Source of the DNA: Dehalogenimonas alkenigignens
GTDB taxonomy: Bacteria; Chloroflexota; Dehalococcoidia; Dehalococcoidales; Dehalococcoidaceae
Direction of reading: 5' to 3'
Assembly (NCBI RefSeq): GCF_001466665.1
Contig: NZ_KQ758903.1
Coordinates: forward strand, 803,684 to 867,683
Length of the DNA stretch: 64,000 nucleotides
The notes beneath the pieces were generated by a model. The model searched no databases. It was not told the origin of the DNA and saw only the letters and a program-made list of their open reading frames with translations. This document shows positions 51,578 to 60,112 of this stretch, one piece after another (the first letter of the stretch is position 1; each line of letters opens with the position of its first letter). Made by a program: the position numbers and the translations under genes.

Positions 51578-52993
51578 TCATCGCAACTGTCCCCGGATTC
51601 TGCCCTCCGGCAGCGGCCGGGTGCTGAAATACAGCCAGAAACGCTTCAAGCCCTTTAGCAGATTGCCGGGCGTCGGCGCCAGGCGGGTGAAGTAGAGCGG
51701 CATGTGGCGCAGGGCGAAGCGCAGCGGGCGAAGGAAATACATGTCCCGCAGGTCGTCAAGGGCTTTGTCCAGCATCTCCGGCGGCACTTTGAGGTAGCTG
51801 GGGTTCATCGATCTTAGCGTCAGCACCCCGGCCCATTCAGCCAGGTGCTTAGGTTCCTGGATCAGGCCTTCTTTGATGATGTAATCGTAAAGCACCGTAG
51901 CCGGGAATGGCATGTACGGCATGTACTGGTACGGCGGTTTGTCCAGCCGCTTGATGAGGTCCTGGGTTTCCTTGAACTCCTCGACCGTCTCGGTGGGCAG
52001 TTCGGCGATGAAATACAAACGGGGCATGATTTTGTGGCGGGCCAGGCGCTCGATAGTCTCCTCCACCGCCTTGACGGTGATGCCCTTCTTGATGAACTTG
52101 ATGACGCGCGGCGAGCCGCTTTCTATCCCTAAGCCGACGCTTAAACACCCGGCTTTCGACATCAGCCCGATGTCCTCGTCAGACAGGCCGATTCGGGAGT
52201 CGCAGTCCCACTGCACCGGCACTTTGCGCTCAATCATCAGCTCGCAGAACTTCCGCAGCCGGTCGCGGTTGCAGGTGAAGGTGTCCTCGAAGAAGCGCAT
52301 GAACTTCACGCCGTAGGCGCGGTAAAGGTGCTCTATCTGTGAGACGATGCGCTCGGCGGACAAATCGCCGGAGTAACCCTTGTAGAACAGCGGCGAGTAG
52401 CAGAAGGTGCATTTTGACGGGCAGCCGCGGGATGTGTTCAAGGACTTTTCCCAGTATTTGGGCACGTCGATGAGGTGCCAGGCCGGGTCCGGCAGCTCGT
52501 CGAGGTTCTTGATGAACTCGCTCGGTTCATTGACTACAGTATTGCCGTTGTTCTTCCAGACCAGCCCTTTAATCCTGTCGATTGACGGCGCGCCGGTTTC
52601 GAGGTGGGATGCCAACTCTGACATCATATATTCCCCGGCGCCGATACACAGGTAATCTATATAATCTTCAGCCGCGGTCTGTTCCGGCAGGACGCTGGGA
52701 TGAACATTGCCCCAGACGGTCTTTACCCCAGGCAGCAGCGCCTTGAATTCTTTCGTCTGTTGGATAGCCTCGGCGATGTTCGGACCGGACAAGACTGAAA
52801 AGCCCACGAGCTGGGGGTTAAACTCGACGAAGTCTTTCGGCTCGCGCAGGTCTACCTGGTTGTCATAGATGCGCACGTCATGGCCGGCCTTCTCCAGCAC
52901 CGCCGCTATATAAAGCAGGCTGTTGGGGAAAACGCTGTGATGGCCGAAGGTGGCCAGGTGTTTCCGGGCGGGATTAACCAGGAGAATTTTCAA
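51578..52993 (-). CDS. B12-binding radical SAM protein (copy 2)
   Basis: A 471-residue paralogue of the gene at 50143. It begins LKILLVNPARKHLATFGHHS, and carries CPSKCTFCYSPLFYKG as its cluster motif and GIESGSPRVIKFIKK later. TTG at 52993 is preferred because GGAG lies nine bases upstream and the lengths then agree with copy 1; a longer frame to 53212 is a shadow of the upstream region. It heads the operon with copy 1 and cbiZ. Confidence 0.85.
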   Translation of the reverse strand: MKILLVNPARKHLATFGHHSVFPNSLLYIAAVLEKAGHDVRIYDNQVDLREPKDFVEFNPQLVGFSVLSGPNIAEAIQQTKEFKALLPGVKTVWGNVHPSVLPEQTAAEDYIDYLCIGAGEYMMSELASHLETGAPSIDRIKGLVWKNNGNTVVNEPSEFIKNLDELPDPAWHLIDVPKYWEKSLNTSRGCPSKCTFCYSPLFYKGYSGDLSAERIVSQIEHLYRAYGVKFMRFFEDTFTCNRDRLRKFCELMIERKVPVQWDCDSRIGLSDEDIGLMSKAGCLSVGLGIESGSPRVIKFIKKGITVKAVEETIERLARHKIMPRLYFIAELPTETVEEFKETQDLIKRLDKPPYQYMPYMPFPATVLYDYIIKEGLIQEPKHLAEWAGVLTLRSMNPSYLKVPPEMLDKALDDLRDMYFLRPLRFALRHMPLYFTRLAPTPGNLLKGLKRFWLYFSTRPLPEGRIRGQLR

Positions 52994-53019
52994 ACAAGAT
53001 GCTCCGGCGGCCAGGATAG

Positions 53020-53112
53020 TTACTGCAGATGCCGGTATACTCCGGCGATAACCCAGATTATGAGATAAACGGCTGCGGCGGCGGCAATGAAGATAAACAT
53101 TTGATGAGGCAT
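53020..53112 (-). CDS. Possible 30-residue single-span membrane peptide
   Basis: ATG at 53112 reads 30 residues to TAA at 53020 (a second ATG, four codons later, gives 26). One hydrophobic helix, MFIFIAAAAAVYLIIWVIAG, is followed by the basic end VYRHLQ. It lies just ahead of the radical SAM operon, but no ribosome-binding site is seen, so it may be chance. Confidence 0.35.
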   Translation of the reverse strand: MPHQMFIFIAAAAAVYLIIWVIAGVYRHLQ

Positions 53113-53151
53113 TATGCCGTAAGGCGCGATGCCGGCGCAAATGGGTGATTT

Positions 53152-53180
53152 TTGGACATCCCGACAACCGATGCTGTAAA
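53152..53180 (+). promoter_or_regulatory. Promoter of the ABC transporter operon
   Basis: TTGGAC at 53152-53157 and TGTAAA at 53175-53180 with 17 bases between. The substrate-binding gene starts 36 bases further on, with AGGAG upstream. Confidence 0.55.
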
Positions 53181-53215
53181 CTTGGACATTCAAATCTCAA
53201 GATAGGAGACAAGGC

Positions 53216-53983
53216 ATGAAAAAATTCCTCTGGATCCTGGTTGCCCTGGTTGCTGTCTTCGGCCTGGCGCTGCCCGGCTGCGGTGACAGCAGCGCCAATC
53301 CCACAACTTCAGCCCCCCCGCTGAAGATCCGCGTCGCCACAGATGCTACCTGGGCACCTTTCGAATTTGTGGACACGGCATCCGGTAAAATTGTCGGTTT
53401 CGACATCGACCTGTTCAACGAGATCGCCAAGAAGGCCAATATCGAGGTCGAATACGTCAATGTTGAATGGGATTCACTGCTGGCCGGCATGGCTCAGGGT
53501 ACCTACGACGCCGCCATCTCTTCCATCACCATCACCGAAGACCGCAAGAAAGAGATGAATTTCACCAATCCATACTATGCCGCCGGTCAGATCATCGTCG
53601 TTCGCTCCAATAACACCACCATTACCGGCGCGGCCAATATCAAGGGCAAGGTCGGCGTCCAGTCCGGCACCACCGGTGATACCGAGGTTTCCGCTATGAC
53701 CGGGGTTGAAAAGGTCGCCTACGATGAAATCGGCCTGGCCTTCGCCGCCCTTTTGACCAACCAGATTGATGCCATCGTGTGCGATACCCCGGTAGCCGCC
53801 GGCTACACTAAAAAGAATCCCACCCAATTGAAAACAGTTGGCGCCATGCTCTCCGCCGAGGAATACGGCATCGCCGTACCCAAGGGCAAGGAAGACCTGC
53901 TGGCCAAGCTCAACACGGCTTTGGCTCAGGTCAAAGCCGCCGGGACCATCCCGACACTCCTTGCCAAGTGGGAAATCGAGTAA
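53216..53983 (+). CDS. Amino-acid ABC transporter substrate-binding lipoprotein
   Basis: A 255-residue periplasmic-type binding protein. The N-terminal signal (MKKFLWILVALVAVFGLA then LPGCGDSS) has the lipobox LPGC, so the mature protein would be lipid-anchored. The type-3 fold is seen in KIRVATDATWAPFEFVD, IVGFDIDLFNEIAKKANIEV and VEWDSLLAGMAQGTYDAAIS. The set fits polar amino acids such as glutamine or arginine. It leads the operon and is followed by a terminator-like hairpin before the permease. Confidence 0.9.
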   Translation: MKKFLWILVALVAVFGLALPGCGDSSANPTTSAPPLKIRVATDATWAPFEFVDTASGKIVGFDIDLFNEIAKKANIEVEYVNVEWDSLLAGMAQGTYDAAISSITITEDRKKEMNFTNPYYAAGQIIVVRSNNTTITGAANIKGKVGVQSGTTGDTEVSAMTGVEKVAYDEIGLAFAALLTNQIDAIVCDTPVAAGYTKKNPTQLKTVGAMLSAEEYGIAVPKGKEDLLAKLNTALAQVKAAGTIPTLLAKWEIE

Positions 53984-53998
53984 GGTTAATTGAAAAGA

Positions 53999-54030
53999 GG
54001 GGGCGCCCAGCGGGCGCCCCCTTCTGTTTT
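53999..54030 (+). terminator. Terminator-like hairpin inside the ABC operon
   Basis: GGGGGCGCCC and GGGCGCCCCC pair around AGC, followed by TTCTGTTTT. It lies between the binding-protein and permease genes and would let only part of the transcripts go on, giving more binding protein than membrane subunits. Confidence 0.8.
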
Positions 54031-54035
54031 ACCGC

Positions 54036-54860
54036 ATGACAGAACCGATCAAAAATACTCCAGACCAGGAATTAAGCTTTGTCACCGGTGGCGAGGTCAA
54101 TATCCGCCAGGACCCCTGGTGGTGGCTGGTTGCTGCCGTGGCCGCCCTGATCCTGGTGCTGGTCGTTGCCCAGCCTGACCCCTTCAAAGATATCGTCGTT
54201 TTCGCCCGCGACGGCATCGCTATCACGGTACTGGTGACGGTGGTGTCATATATTCTGATGCTCGTCGCCGGGCTTTTTGGCGGTCTGGGGCGGATGGCCA
54301 AGAACAAGATCCTGTTCACCATTTCCACCCTCTATGTCGAGATCGTCCGCGGCATTCCGCTGCTGGTTCAGCTCATCGCCTGGTATTTCGCCTCGCCGGT
54401 CATTATCCAGCAGGTCGGCACCTGGCTCAACCTTGCGCCGCTCATCGAATACCGGGCCAATCCCATCGTGACCGCCATCATCGCCATCACCGTCTGTTAC
54501 GGCGCCTATATGTCGGAGATCGTCCGCGCCGGCATCCAGAGCATTCCCAAGGGCCAGATGGAAGCTGCCCGCTCCCTGGGCATGAGCCATTTCCAGGCGA
54601 TGCGCTTCGTGGTGCTGCCGCAGGCCTTCCGTGTCATCCTGCCGCCCATGGGCAACGAATTCATCGCCTTGCTCAAAGATTCGTCGCTGGTTTCCGTCGT
54701 CGCCGTGGCTGACCTGACCCGCCGCGGCCGGGAGTTCATGGCAGCCAATTTCAATCCCATCGAGACCTGGACGATGGTGGCCTTGCTCTACCTCATCATG
54801 ACCCTGTTCGCCGCGCGCATCGTCTCCTTCATCGAGAAAAAGACACGGTACGAGAGATAA
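54036..54860 (+). CDS. Amino-acid ABC transporter permease (HisM/GlnP family)
   Basis: A 274-residue permease with five to six helices. The EAA loop that docks the ATPase is seen as GQMEAARSLGMSHFQAMRFV, then LPQAFRVILPPMGNEFIALLKDSS. The N-terminal 40 residues form a polar extension with TDPV-like composition. It starts six bases after the hairpin and abuts the ATPase gene; together with it and the binding protein it makes a complete importer. Confidence 0.93.
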   Translation: MTEPIKNTPDQELSFVTGGEVNIRQDPWWWLVAAVAALILVLVVAQPDPFKDIVVFARDGIAITVLVTVVSYILMLVAGLFGGLGRMAKNKILFTISTLYVEIVRGIPLLVQLIAWYFASPVIIQQVGTWLNLAPLIEYRANPIVTAIIAITVCYGAYMSEIVRAGIQSIPKGQMEAARSLGMSHFQAMRFVVLPQAFRVILPPMGNEFIALLKDSSLVSVVAVADLTRRGREFMAANFNPIETWTMVALLYLIMTLFAARIVSFIEKKTRYER

Positions 54861-55601
54861 ATGGCCGAGCCGATTATACAGATAGAAGATATCCACAAGC
54901 GCTTCGGCCGGGTGCAGGCCCTGCGAGGCGTCAGCCTCAATGTCGAGAAGGGCGAGGTCGTAGTCATCATCGGCCCGTCCGGCTCAGGAAAATCAACCCT
55001 CCTGCGCTGCATCAACAGGCTGGAAGAATATAACTCCGGCAAGATAGTCGTCGACGGCATTCCGCTGGATACCACCGAGAACATTAACGCCGTCCGCCGC
55101 GAGGTAGGCATGGTCTTTCAGCAGTTCAACCTCTTTTCCCATCTCTCGGTGCTGGACAACCTGGTGCTGGCCCAATGCCAGGTGCGCAAGCGCTCCAGGG
55201 AAGAAGCCGTTGAGACGGCGCGCCAGCTTTTAAAGAAGGTGGGCATACCGGAGAAGGAAGGCGCCTTCCCGGGCCAGCTTTCCGGCGGCCAGCAGCAGCG
55301 GGTGGCCATTGCCCGGGCGCTGGCCATGAATCCCAAGATCATGCTCTTCGACGAGCCGACCTCGGCCCTTGACCCGGAAATGATTAAAGAGGTCCTCGAT
55401 GTCATGGCCGCCCTGGCCGCTGAAGGCATGACCATGGTGGTGGTGTCCCACGAGATGGGCTTTGCCCGCGCCGCCGCCGACCGCATGATCTTCATGGACG
55501 AAGGTCGGATTGTGGAGATGGCCTCGCCCAAAGAATTCTTCACCAACCCCAAAGAGGAGAGGTCGCGGGCATTTCTGTCCAAGGTGCTGCATATCCACTA
55601 G
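54861..55601 (+). CDS. glnQ: Amino-acid ABC transporter ATP-binding protein (GlnQ family)
   Basis: A 246-residue ATPase with Walker A ([19 protein letters not shown]), the Q-loop at [14 protein letters not shown], signature [17 protein letters not shown] and Walker [16 protein letters not shown]. It is complete and typical of polar amino-acid importers. Its start abuts the permease stop (TAA-ATG). The last gene of the transporter, followed 12 bases later by a membrane protein. Confidence 0.94.
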   Translation: MAEPIIQIEDIHKRFGRVQALRGVSLNVEKGEVVVIIGPSGSGKSTLLRCINRLEEYNSGKIVVDGIPLDTTENINAVRREVGMVFQQFNLFSHLSVLDNLVLAQCQVRKRSREEAVETARQLLKKVGIPEKEGAFPGQLSGGQQQRVAIARALAMNPKIMLFDEPTSALDPEMIKEVLDVMAALAAEGMTMVVVSHEMGFARAAADRMIFMDEGRIVEMASPKEFFTNPKEERSRAFLSKVLHIH

Positions 55602-55613
55602 TTATCCAAAAAT

Positions 55614-56150
55614 ATGAAACGCATCCTTAGATGGGAACTCCTCGGCATCCTCTTCGTCTTCAGCCTCGGCGCGCTGCTGCATTTTGTTTTTGAATGGTCG
55701 GGTGAATCCCTGCTGGCTGGCGCCTTTGCCTCGGTCAATGAGAGTGTCTGGGAGCATTTCAAGCAGGGTTTCTGGCCAATGGTGATCTGGGCGGCGATCG
55801 AATATCCGGTCTTTCGAGGCAAAGTAAACAACTTCTTTGCCGCCAAGGGCACGGCTGTTTACCTTATTCCCGCCGTAACGGCGCTGATCTTCTACGCCTA
55901 CACCGCGGCCACCGGCGAGGAAATCCTCATCGTCGATATCCTGATCTTCGCCGCGGCAGTCGCTATCGGGCAATTAGTCAGCTACAAGATTCTGACGTCG
56001 GGCAAACTGCCCGGTTATATGAATTGGGTGGGGCTGGCTATGATTATAGCCCTCGGGTCGGCGATGATATTGTTCACCTTTAACCCGCCGGAACTGCCCA
56101 TTTTCCTGGACCCGAACGGCTTTTACGGCATCCCCTTCGGCGCCCGCTAA
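55614..56150 (+). CDS. DUF6512-type membrane protein (178 aa)
   Basis: A 178-residue membrane protein with four or five helices. The helix-loop FVFSLGALLHFVFEWSGES and the SVNESVWEHFKQGFWPMV segment are the family traits. Role unknown. It begins 12 bases after glnQ, so read-through is likely, and overlaps by four bases the stop of the convergent XRE gene. Confidence 0.75.
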   Translation: MKRILRWELLGILFVFSLGALLHFVFEWSGESLLAGAFASVNESVWEHFKQGFWPMVIWAAIEYPVFRGKVNNFFAAKGTAVYLIPAVTALIFYAYTAATGEEILIVDILIFAAAVAIGQLVSYKILTSGKLPGYMNWVGLAMIIALGSAMILFTFNPPELPIFLDPNGFYGIPFGAR

Positions 56151-56347
56151 TCGGCATCTTCCCGGGAAAAAACGTCCTCGATTTTCACCTTGAACAACCC
56201 GGCGATCTTGAACGCCAGCCCCAGAGAAGGGTCGTAGCGGCCGCTTTCGATGGAGATGATCGTCTGCCGCGTTACCCCCAGTTTTTCAGCTAGAGCTTCC
56301 TGAGTCAGATCATGCATCGCCCGGTAAACTTTAAGTTTGTTGCGCAT
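56147..56347 (-). CDS. XRE-family helix-turn-helix regulator
   Basis: A 66-residue small regulator made of a single HTH domain: KLKVYRAMHDLTQEALAEKL, then GVTRQTIISIESGRYDPSLG, typical of the Cro/CI (YozG-like) type. It ends with a short dimer segment (VKIEDVFSRED). It follows the DUF2178 gene by four bases, so the two are one unit; such pairs are often co-transcribed. The direct repeats in their promoter are its probable target. Confidence 0.9.
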   Translation of the reverse strand: MRNKLKVYRAMHDLTQEALAEKLGVTRQTIISIESGRYDPSLGLAFKIAGLFKVKIEDVFSREDAD

Positions 56348-56351
56348 CGGG

Positions 56352-56735
56352 CTATAACTTCCCCGAATAATACTTGATGACTGCCAGATGCAGCAGCATC
56401 AGAGCGCAAAGGGCAAAGGCGACGGCCTGACCGGCGATGAAAGCCCACTCCGGCAGGCTGCTGCGCAGCATCATCACCAAAAGGACTCCCAAAGCGGTCA
56501 CGGTGGTGAAGACACGGTAGGTTAAGACCGTGGCCTTCTCGTCGACACGGCGGCTGCGTTCATCAGCCAGCACCTCTTTAACCCCTCGGCGGAAGATATT
56601 GGCTGCGACCAGCGCCAGCATCACCGCCAATAACGGCACCCACACCGGCAGCTCGGCGACGATAGCGAAAGCGATCAACGCCCCCAGGCCTAGAGCGATG
56701 ATGCTCATTAATTTCCTGAAACTGTCAGCGCTCAA
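56352..56735 (-). CDS. DUF2178-type membrane protein
   Basis: A 127-residue membrane protein with four helices and the basic loop VLADERSRRVDEKATVLTYR, a typical feature of DUF2178. TTG at 56735 has GGAGG upstream and is used as the start. It is the first gene of the XRE unit. Function unknown; the pairing with an XRE regulator is a common arrangement in Bacteria and Archaea. Confidence 0.8.
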   Translation of the reverse strand: MSADSFRKLMSIIALGLGALIAFAIVAELPVWVPLLAVMLALVAANIFRRGVKEVLADERSRRVDEKATVLTYRVFTTVTALGVLLVMMLRSSLPEWAFIAGQAVAFALCALMLLHLAVIKYYSGKL

Positions 56736-56757
56736 ATCTCTCCTCCATAGTAAATTT

Positions 56758-56788
56758 AACTATACATAGTGTAAAATAAACTATACAC
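56758..56788. repeat. Direct repeats in the DUF2178-XRE promoter
   Basis: AACTATACAT (56758-56767) and AACTATACAC (56779-56788) are spaced 21 bases apart, two helical turns. They lie on both sides of the -10 element of the minus-strand promoter, so a small HTH dimer could bind them. Confidence 0.65.
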
Positions 56789-56796
56789 AATGTCAA
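56768..56796 (-). promoter_or_regulatory. Promoter of the DUF2178-XRE unit
   Basis: On the minus strand TTGACA (56796-56791) and TACACT (56773-56768) with 17 bases between; the direct repeats overlap it. Confidence 0.7.
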
Positions 56797-56857
56797 TATC
56801 TATTTTCACTGACGCCGGCGTCCTGACGTTTTTAGCCGCTGTCCGTTACAGTGAGTG

Positions 56858-57094
56858 ATGAATATGACACCAACCCTAGATGGCCACAGGCTGCTTAGCA
56901 CCCGGGACGCATCCGAATTGCTGAAGGTGTCCCCGGATACGCTGCGGCGCTGGGGGGATGAAGGCAGGATAGAGTGCTGGCGCATCTCCCCGAGGGGCGA
57001 CCGGCGCTTCCGGAGAGAAGACATCGAACGCCTGGCCTGGCTGCAGTTCAAAAATGCCGGCGGCGGATCCTCGGCTGCTGTTTCCGCGGTCTAA
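56858..57094 (+). CDS. MerR/excisionase-type helix-turn-helix protein
   Basis: A 78-residue protein. Residues 12-55 form a winged helix of the MerR/Xis group: LLSTRDASELLKVSPDTLRR, then WGDEGRIECWRISPRGDRRF. The C-terminus is Gly/Ala rich and lacks a sensor domain, so it is the minimal binding form found in excisionases and small regulators. No phage genes lie near it. The start could be GTG three bases earlier. Confidence 0.75.
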   Translation: MNMTPTLDGHRLLSTRDASELLKVSPDTLRRWGDEGRIECWRISPRGDRRFRREDIERLAWLQFKNAGGGSSAAVSAV

Positions 57095-57114
57095 CGGCAC
57101 GCCAGCCCCGGGTG

Positions 57115-57120
57115 TATAAT
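57115..57120 (+). promoter_or_regulatory. -10 element before the DUF998 gene (leaderless)
   Basis: TATAAT ends seven bases before the ATG at 57128. The mRNA would start at or beside the ATG, with no Shine-Dalgarno. Confidence 0.55.
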
Positions 57121-57127
57121 CCTCTCC

Positions 57128-57814
57128 ATGACCCGGCGCCGGTTCTATCTGGCTATCGCGCCTGCCCTGCCGTTTATTTGCGGCGCGGCGGCGGTCATCA
57201 TGATCACCTGCGATGTCATCGCCATTTCCCTTAATCCCGGATATGATCCCCTGCGCGAATCCATCAGTGATCTGGTGCTGCTGCCCAACGGCTGGATGGA
57301 GGAATGGGGCATGGCCGCGGCAGGCATAGCCAACGCATTTCTGGCCGGCCTGATGCTTTCCTCCGACGCCGGCAGGCGGCACCGGGGACTGCTGGTTTCC
57401 GGCGGGCTGTTTGCCGTCAGCACCGCCTGTTTTGGCGTGATCATCATTTTCAATACCGACCCCGGAACGGCCGTGACCACCGTCGCCGGGGGCATCCACG
57501 TGGCCGCGGTAATCCTGCTGGCGGTGTTGTTTCCGGTTACCGGATTGGTTCTGGCCAGGTCCGTCCGGGGGTTTCATGATGCCGTCGCGGTGGGCAATCT
57601 GGCCAGGATTATGGCGGTGATCGGGGCTGTGGTTGCCTGGCAGGTACTGCCGATCCACCAGGATACTTTTATCGGCCTGAGCGAACGTTTCCTATCCGGC
57701 GTCGGCCTGGCCTGGATGGTTTTTGCCGGCAGCCATCTCCCCGGATTGCTCGAAGGATTGGACCGGGCTTCCCGCGGGGCTGCGGATCAGATATCGGCTT
57801 CGTATAAAAGATAG
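57128..57814 (+). CDS. DUF998 membrane protein
   Basis: A 228-residue protein with six hydrophobic segments. DUF998 traits include PGYDPLRESISDLVLLPNGW near residue 40 and the later helices (AVILLAVLFPVTGLVLARSV). Function unknown. Its 3' end overlaps by 28 bases the stop of the convergent acetyltransferase gene. The transcript appears leaderless. Confidence 0.82.
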   Translation: MTRRRFYLAIAPALPFICGAAAVIMITCDVIAISLNPGYDPLRESISDLVLLPNGWMEEWGMAAAGIANAFLAGLMLSSDAGRRHRGLLVSGGLFAVSTACFGVIIIFNTDPGTAVTTVAGGIHVAAVILLAVLFPVTGLVLARSVRGFHDAVAVGNLARIMAVIGAVVAWQVLPIHQDTFIGLSERFLSGVGLAWMVFAGSHLPGLLEGLDRASRGAADQISASYKR

Positions 57815-58245
57815 CGGCTCGGCATCATACCCAGCGCCTGATAGGTTTGCCGCGCGGCGGTATTGTCCTGGTCGACATACAGCCGCAACTCTTTCACCCC
57901 GCCGTCCTGCGCCGCCAGCTCCCTGACTTGTTGATAAAGCTTGCGGTACAGACCGAGGCGCCGCCAGGCGGCACTGACATAAACGCTCTGGATCCACCAG
58001 ATGACGCCGTTGCGCCAGTCACTCCATTCGTATGTAATCATCGTCTGGGCCACCGGCTCGCCGCCTGCCTCGGCGATGATATAAAAGCCGTACTCCGGGT
58101 GTTCTAAAAAAGCGGTTACGCCCGCGGTTACGGTGGCCTGGTCAAGATGCCGTTTTTCGGTTTCCGCCGCCAGAGCCATGTTGTAGTGGACGATTACAGG
58201 GATATCCCTGCTTTCGGCGCGGCGGATGGCAGGTTCGACTGTCAC
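57787..58245 (-). CDS. GNAT-family N-acetyltransferase
   Basis: A 152-residue GNAT domain. The acetyl-CoA motif is seen in IQSVYVSAAWRRLGLYRKLY (motif A with Q/R-x-x-G-x-G/A-like pattern) and the C-terminal RLYVDQDNTAARQTYQALGM is diagnostic. The substrate is unknown. Its last 28 bases overlap the DUF998 gene. Confidence 0.88.
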   Translation of the reverse strand: MTVEPAIRRAESRDIPVIVHYNMALAAETEKRHLDQATVTAGVTAFLEHPEYGFYIIAEAGGEPVAQTMITYEWSDWRNGVIWWIQSVYVSAAWRRLGLYRKLYQQVRELAAQDGGVKELRLYVDQDNTAARQTYQALGMMPSRYLLYEADI

Positions 58246-58325
58246 ATGTCTGTCCTTTGTAAAAATTTTCCAGGGTGAATCTTAACCCATCGCCGCGGCG
58301 CTGTCATCCTCGCCGGCTGCCCGGT

Positions 58326-58355
58326 TTGACAAGAGTTTGCCTTATGCTGTATTTT
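58326..58355 (+). promoter_or_regulatory. Promoter of the trp operon
   Basis: TTGACA at 58326-58331 and TATTTT at 58350-58355 with 18 bases between; the T-box leader begins shortly after. Confidence 0.65.
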
Positions 58356-58361
58356 GAAAGG

Positions 58362-58655
58362 CAATTTAACAACTCAAAAGCGTTGATCCAGACGAGTAAG
58401 CGTCAGGCGGACTCCAGAGAGCCGGGTAAGGTGTGAGCCGGCAGTTGCGCGGGCGTTGAATGGACTGGGAAGCTGCGGACCGAAAGTTTTGCGAGTAGGC
58501 TCCGCCGGGAAGGGCGCCGTTAACCGGCCCAGGGTATCGTTTTGATAACCGTACCCGACAAAAGATGGTTCTTGAGCCGCAGGGCTTTCGAGCCGAACCA
58601 GGGTGGCACCGCGAAGTATTTTGACCTTCGCCCCTAGGGGGCGAGGGTTTTTTAT
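58362..58655 (+). promoter_or_regulatory. Tryptophan T-box riboswitch of the trp operon
   Basis: The leader contains the T-box sequence AACCAGGGTGGCACCGCG at 58596-58613. In Stem I, GAGTA (58394-58398) and GAA followed by TGG at 58461-58463 match the S-turn and specifier loop, so the specifier is UGG (Trp). A terminator hairpin (CCTTCGCCCC with GGGGCGAGGG, then TTTTTTATTTT) closes the leader at about 58625-58657. Uncharged tRNA-Trp would stabilise the antiterminator and turn on trpE. Confidence 0.9.
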
Positions 58656-58670
58656 TTTCGCGGAGGCACG

Positions 58671-60101
58671 ATGTACACGCCAACCCTGGAACAAATACGA
58701 AGGTTGACCGGTGAGGGCAACCTCGCCGCCGTCTCCCGCGACCTCATGGCGGATCTTGAGACCCCGGTTTCCGCCTTCCTTAAAATTTCCCGCGGGGGGC
58801 CTTCCTTCCTCCTCGAGAGCGTCGAGGGCGGCCAGCGTATGGCCCGCTACTCCTTCATCGGCACTGAACCCAGACACCTCCTGGTCACTCCGTCCGGCTC
58901 GGCGGAAGACTCGATCAAGTCCGTCGAGGCCGCTTTAGCGGGCCGGAAACTGGCTGGACAGCCCGACTTGCCTCGCTTCTGCGGCGGCGCCGTGGGCTAT
59001 CTGTCGTACGAGGCGGCGGGCAAGTTCGAGAGGCTGCCGACGCCTGGGGCTGATTCCCTCGGCTTGCCGGAAGCCGTCTTCATGCTGGCCGAGACCTTTC
59101 TGGTTTTCGACCATGTCTCCCACCGCATCCGGGTGGTCTCGCTGATGCCGCTGGACGGCGACCTCGATACCGCATACTCCGAAGCCATCGCCCGAATCGA
59201 CGAACTGTGCCGCCGCCTGGCAGGACCGTTGCCGCCTCGGGCAGCCGGGGAAGCACCGGAGGTTGCGCCCGCCTTCATCTCTTCGGTCAGCCGGCAGTCG
59301 TTTGAAGCCAGCGTCGCCGATATCCAAGAGGCCATCGCCGCCGGCGAAGCCATTCAGGTGGTGCTGTCGCAGCGCCTGTCCAGGGTCACCGGGGCCCGGC
59401 CTTTCGACATCTACCGCGCTCTCAGGAGCATCAACCCGTCTCCCTATATGTTCTATCTGGATTTCCAGGACTTTCAGATCATCGGCGCTTCGCCCGAGAT
59501 ACTCGTCCGCGTTGAGGGCGGCGAGGTAATCACCCGGCCGCTGGCCGGCACCCGGAGGCGGGGAAAGACTTCAGAGGAGGACCTGGAGCTTGAAGCTGAA
59601 CTCAGGGCCGATCCCAAGGAACGCGCCGAGCACATTATGCTGGTGGACCTCGGCCGCAACGACATCGGCCGCGTTTCGATGCCCGGCTCGGTGGAAGTGT
59701 CCGATCTGATGAACGTCGAGAGGTATTCTCACGTCATGCACCTGGTCAGCCATGTCAAGGGCAGGCTGCAGCCTGGGCTTTCCGCCGGCGACGCGCTGCG
59801 GGCTGCCTTCCCCGCCGGCACCGTCTCCGGCGCGCCGAAGGTTCGCGCCATGCAGCTTATCGCCGAGCATGAGCCGGAGCGGCGGGGACCTTACGCCGGG
59901 GCAGTCGGCTACTTCAGCTATAGCGGCGGCATGGACATGGCTATCGCCATCCGTACTATGGTTGCCGCCCGCGGCAGGGTTTACGTCCAGGCCGGCGCCG
60001 GCATCGTCTATGACTCCAACCCGGAGTCGGAATATTTAGAGACGCTGAGCAAAGCCCAGGCGCTGTTTAAAGCCGTCGAGCGGGCTGAGGCTGGAGTCTA
60101 G
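58671..60101 (+). CDS. trpE: Anthranilate synthase component I
   Basis: A 476-residue chorismate-binding enzyme that makes anthranilate with TrpG. The chorismate-binding domain is seen in [20 protein letters not shown], then [20 protein letters not shown] and [19 protein letters not shown]. The feedback site [14 protein letters not shown] near residue 43 (ES-x(8)-RYS pattern) suggests Trp inhibition. GGAGG lies just before the ATG and the T-box leader controls it. It leads trpEGDCFB. Confidence 0.95.
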   Translation: MYTPTLEQIRRLTGEGNLAAVSRDLMADLETPVSAFLKISRGGPSFLLESVEGGQRMARYSFIGTEPRHLLVTPSGSAEDSIKSVEAALAGRKLAGQPDLPRFCGGAVGYLSYEAAGKFERLPTPGADSLGLPEAVFMLAETFLVFDHVSHRIRVVSLMPLDGDLDTAYSEAIARIDELCRRLAGPLPPRAAGEAPEVAPAFISSVSRQSFEASVADIQEAIAAGEAIQVVLSQRLSRVTGARPFDIYRALRSINPSPYMFYLDFQDFQIIGASPEILVRVEGGEVITRPLAGTRRRGKTSEEDLELEAELRADPKERAEHIMLVDLGRNDIGRVSMPGSVEVSDLMNVERYSHVMHLVSHVKGRLQPGLSAGDALRAAFPAGTVSGAPKVRAMQLIAEHEPERRGPYAGAVGYFSYSGGMDMAIAIRTMVAARGRVYVQAGAGIVYDSNPESEYLETLSKAQALFKAVERAEAGV

Positions 60102-60112
60102 GGGGGACCGCG

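Noticed and set aside
52994-53212. N-terminal extension of the second radical SAM protein
   Set aside because: Arg/Ser-rich and unlike the paralogue; the TTG at 52993 gives equal lengths and has GGAG upstream.
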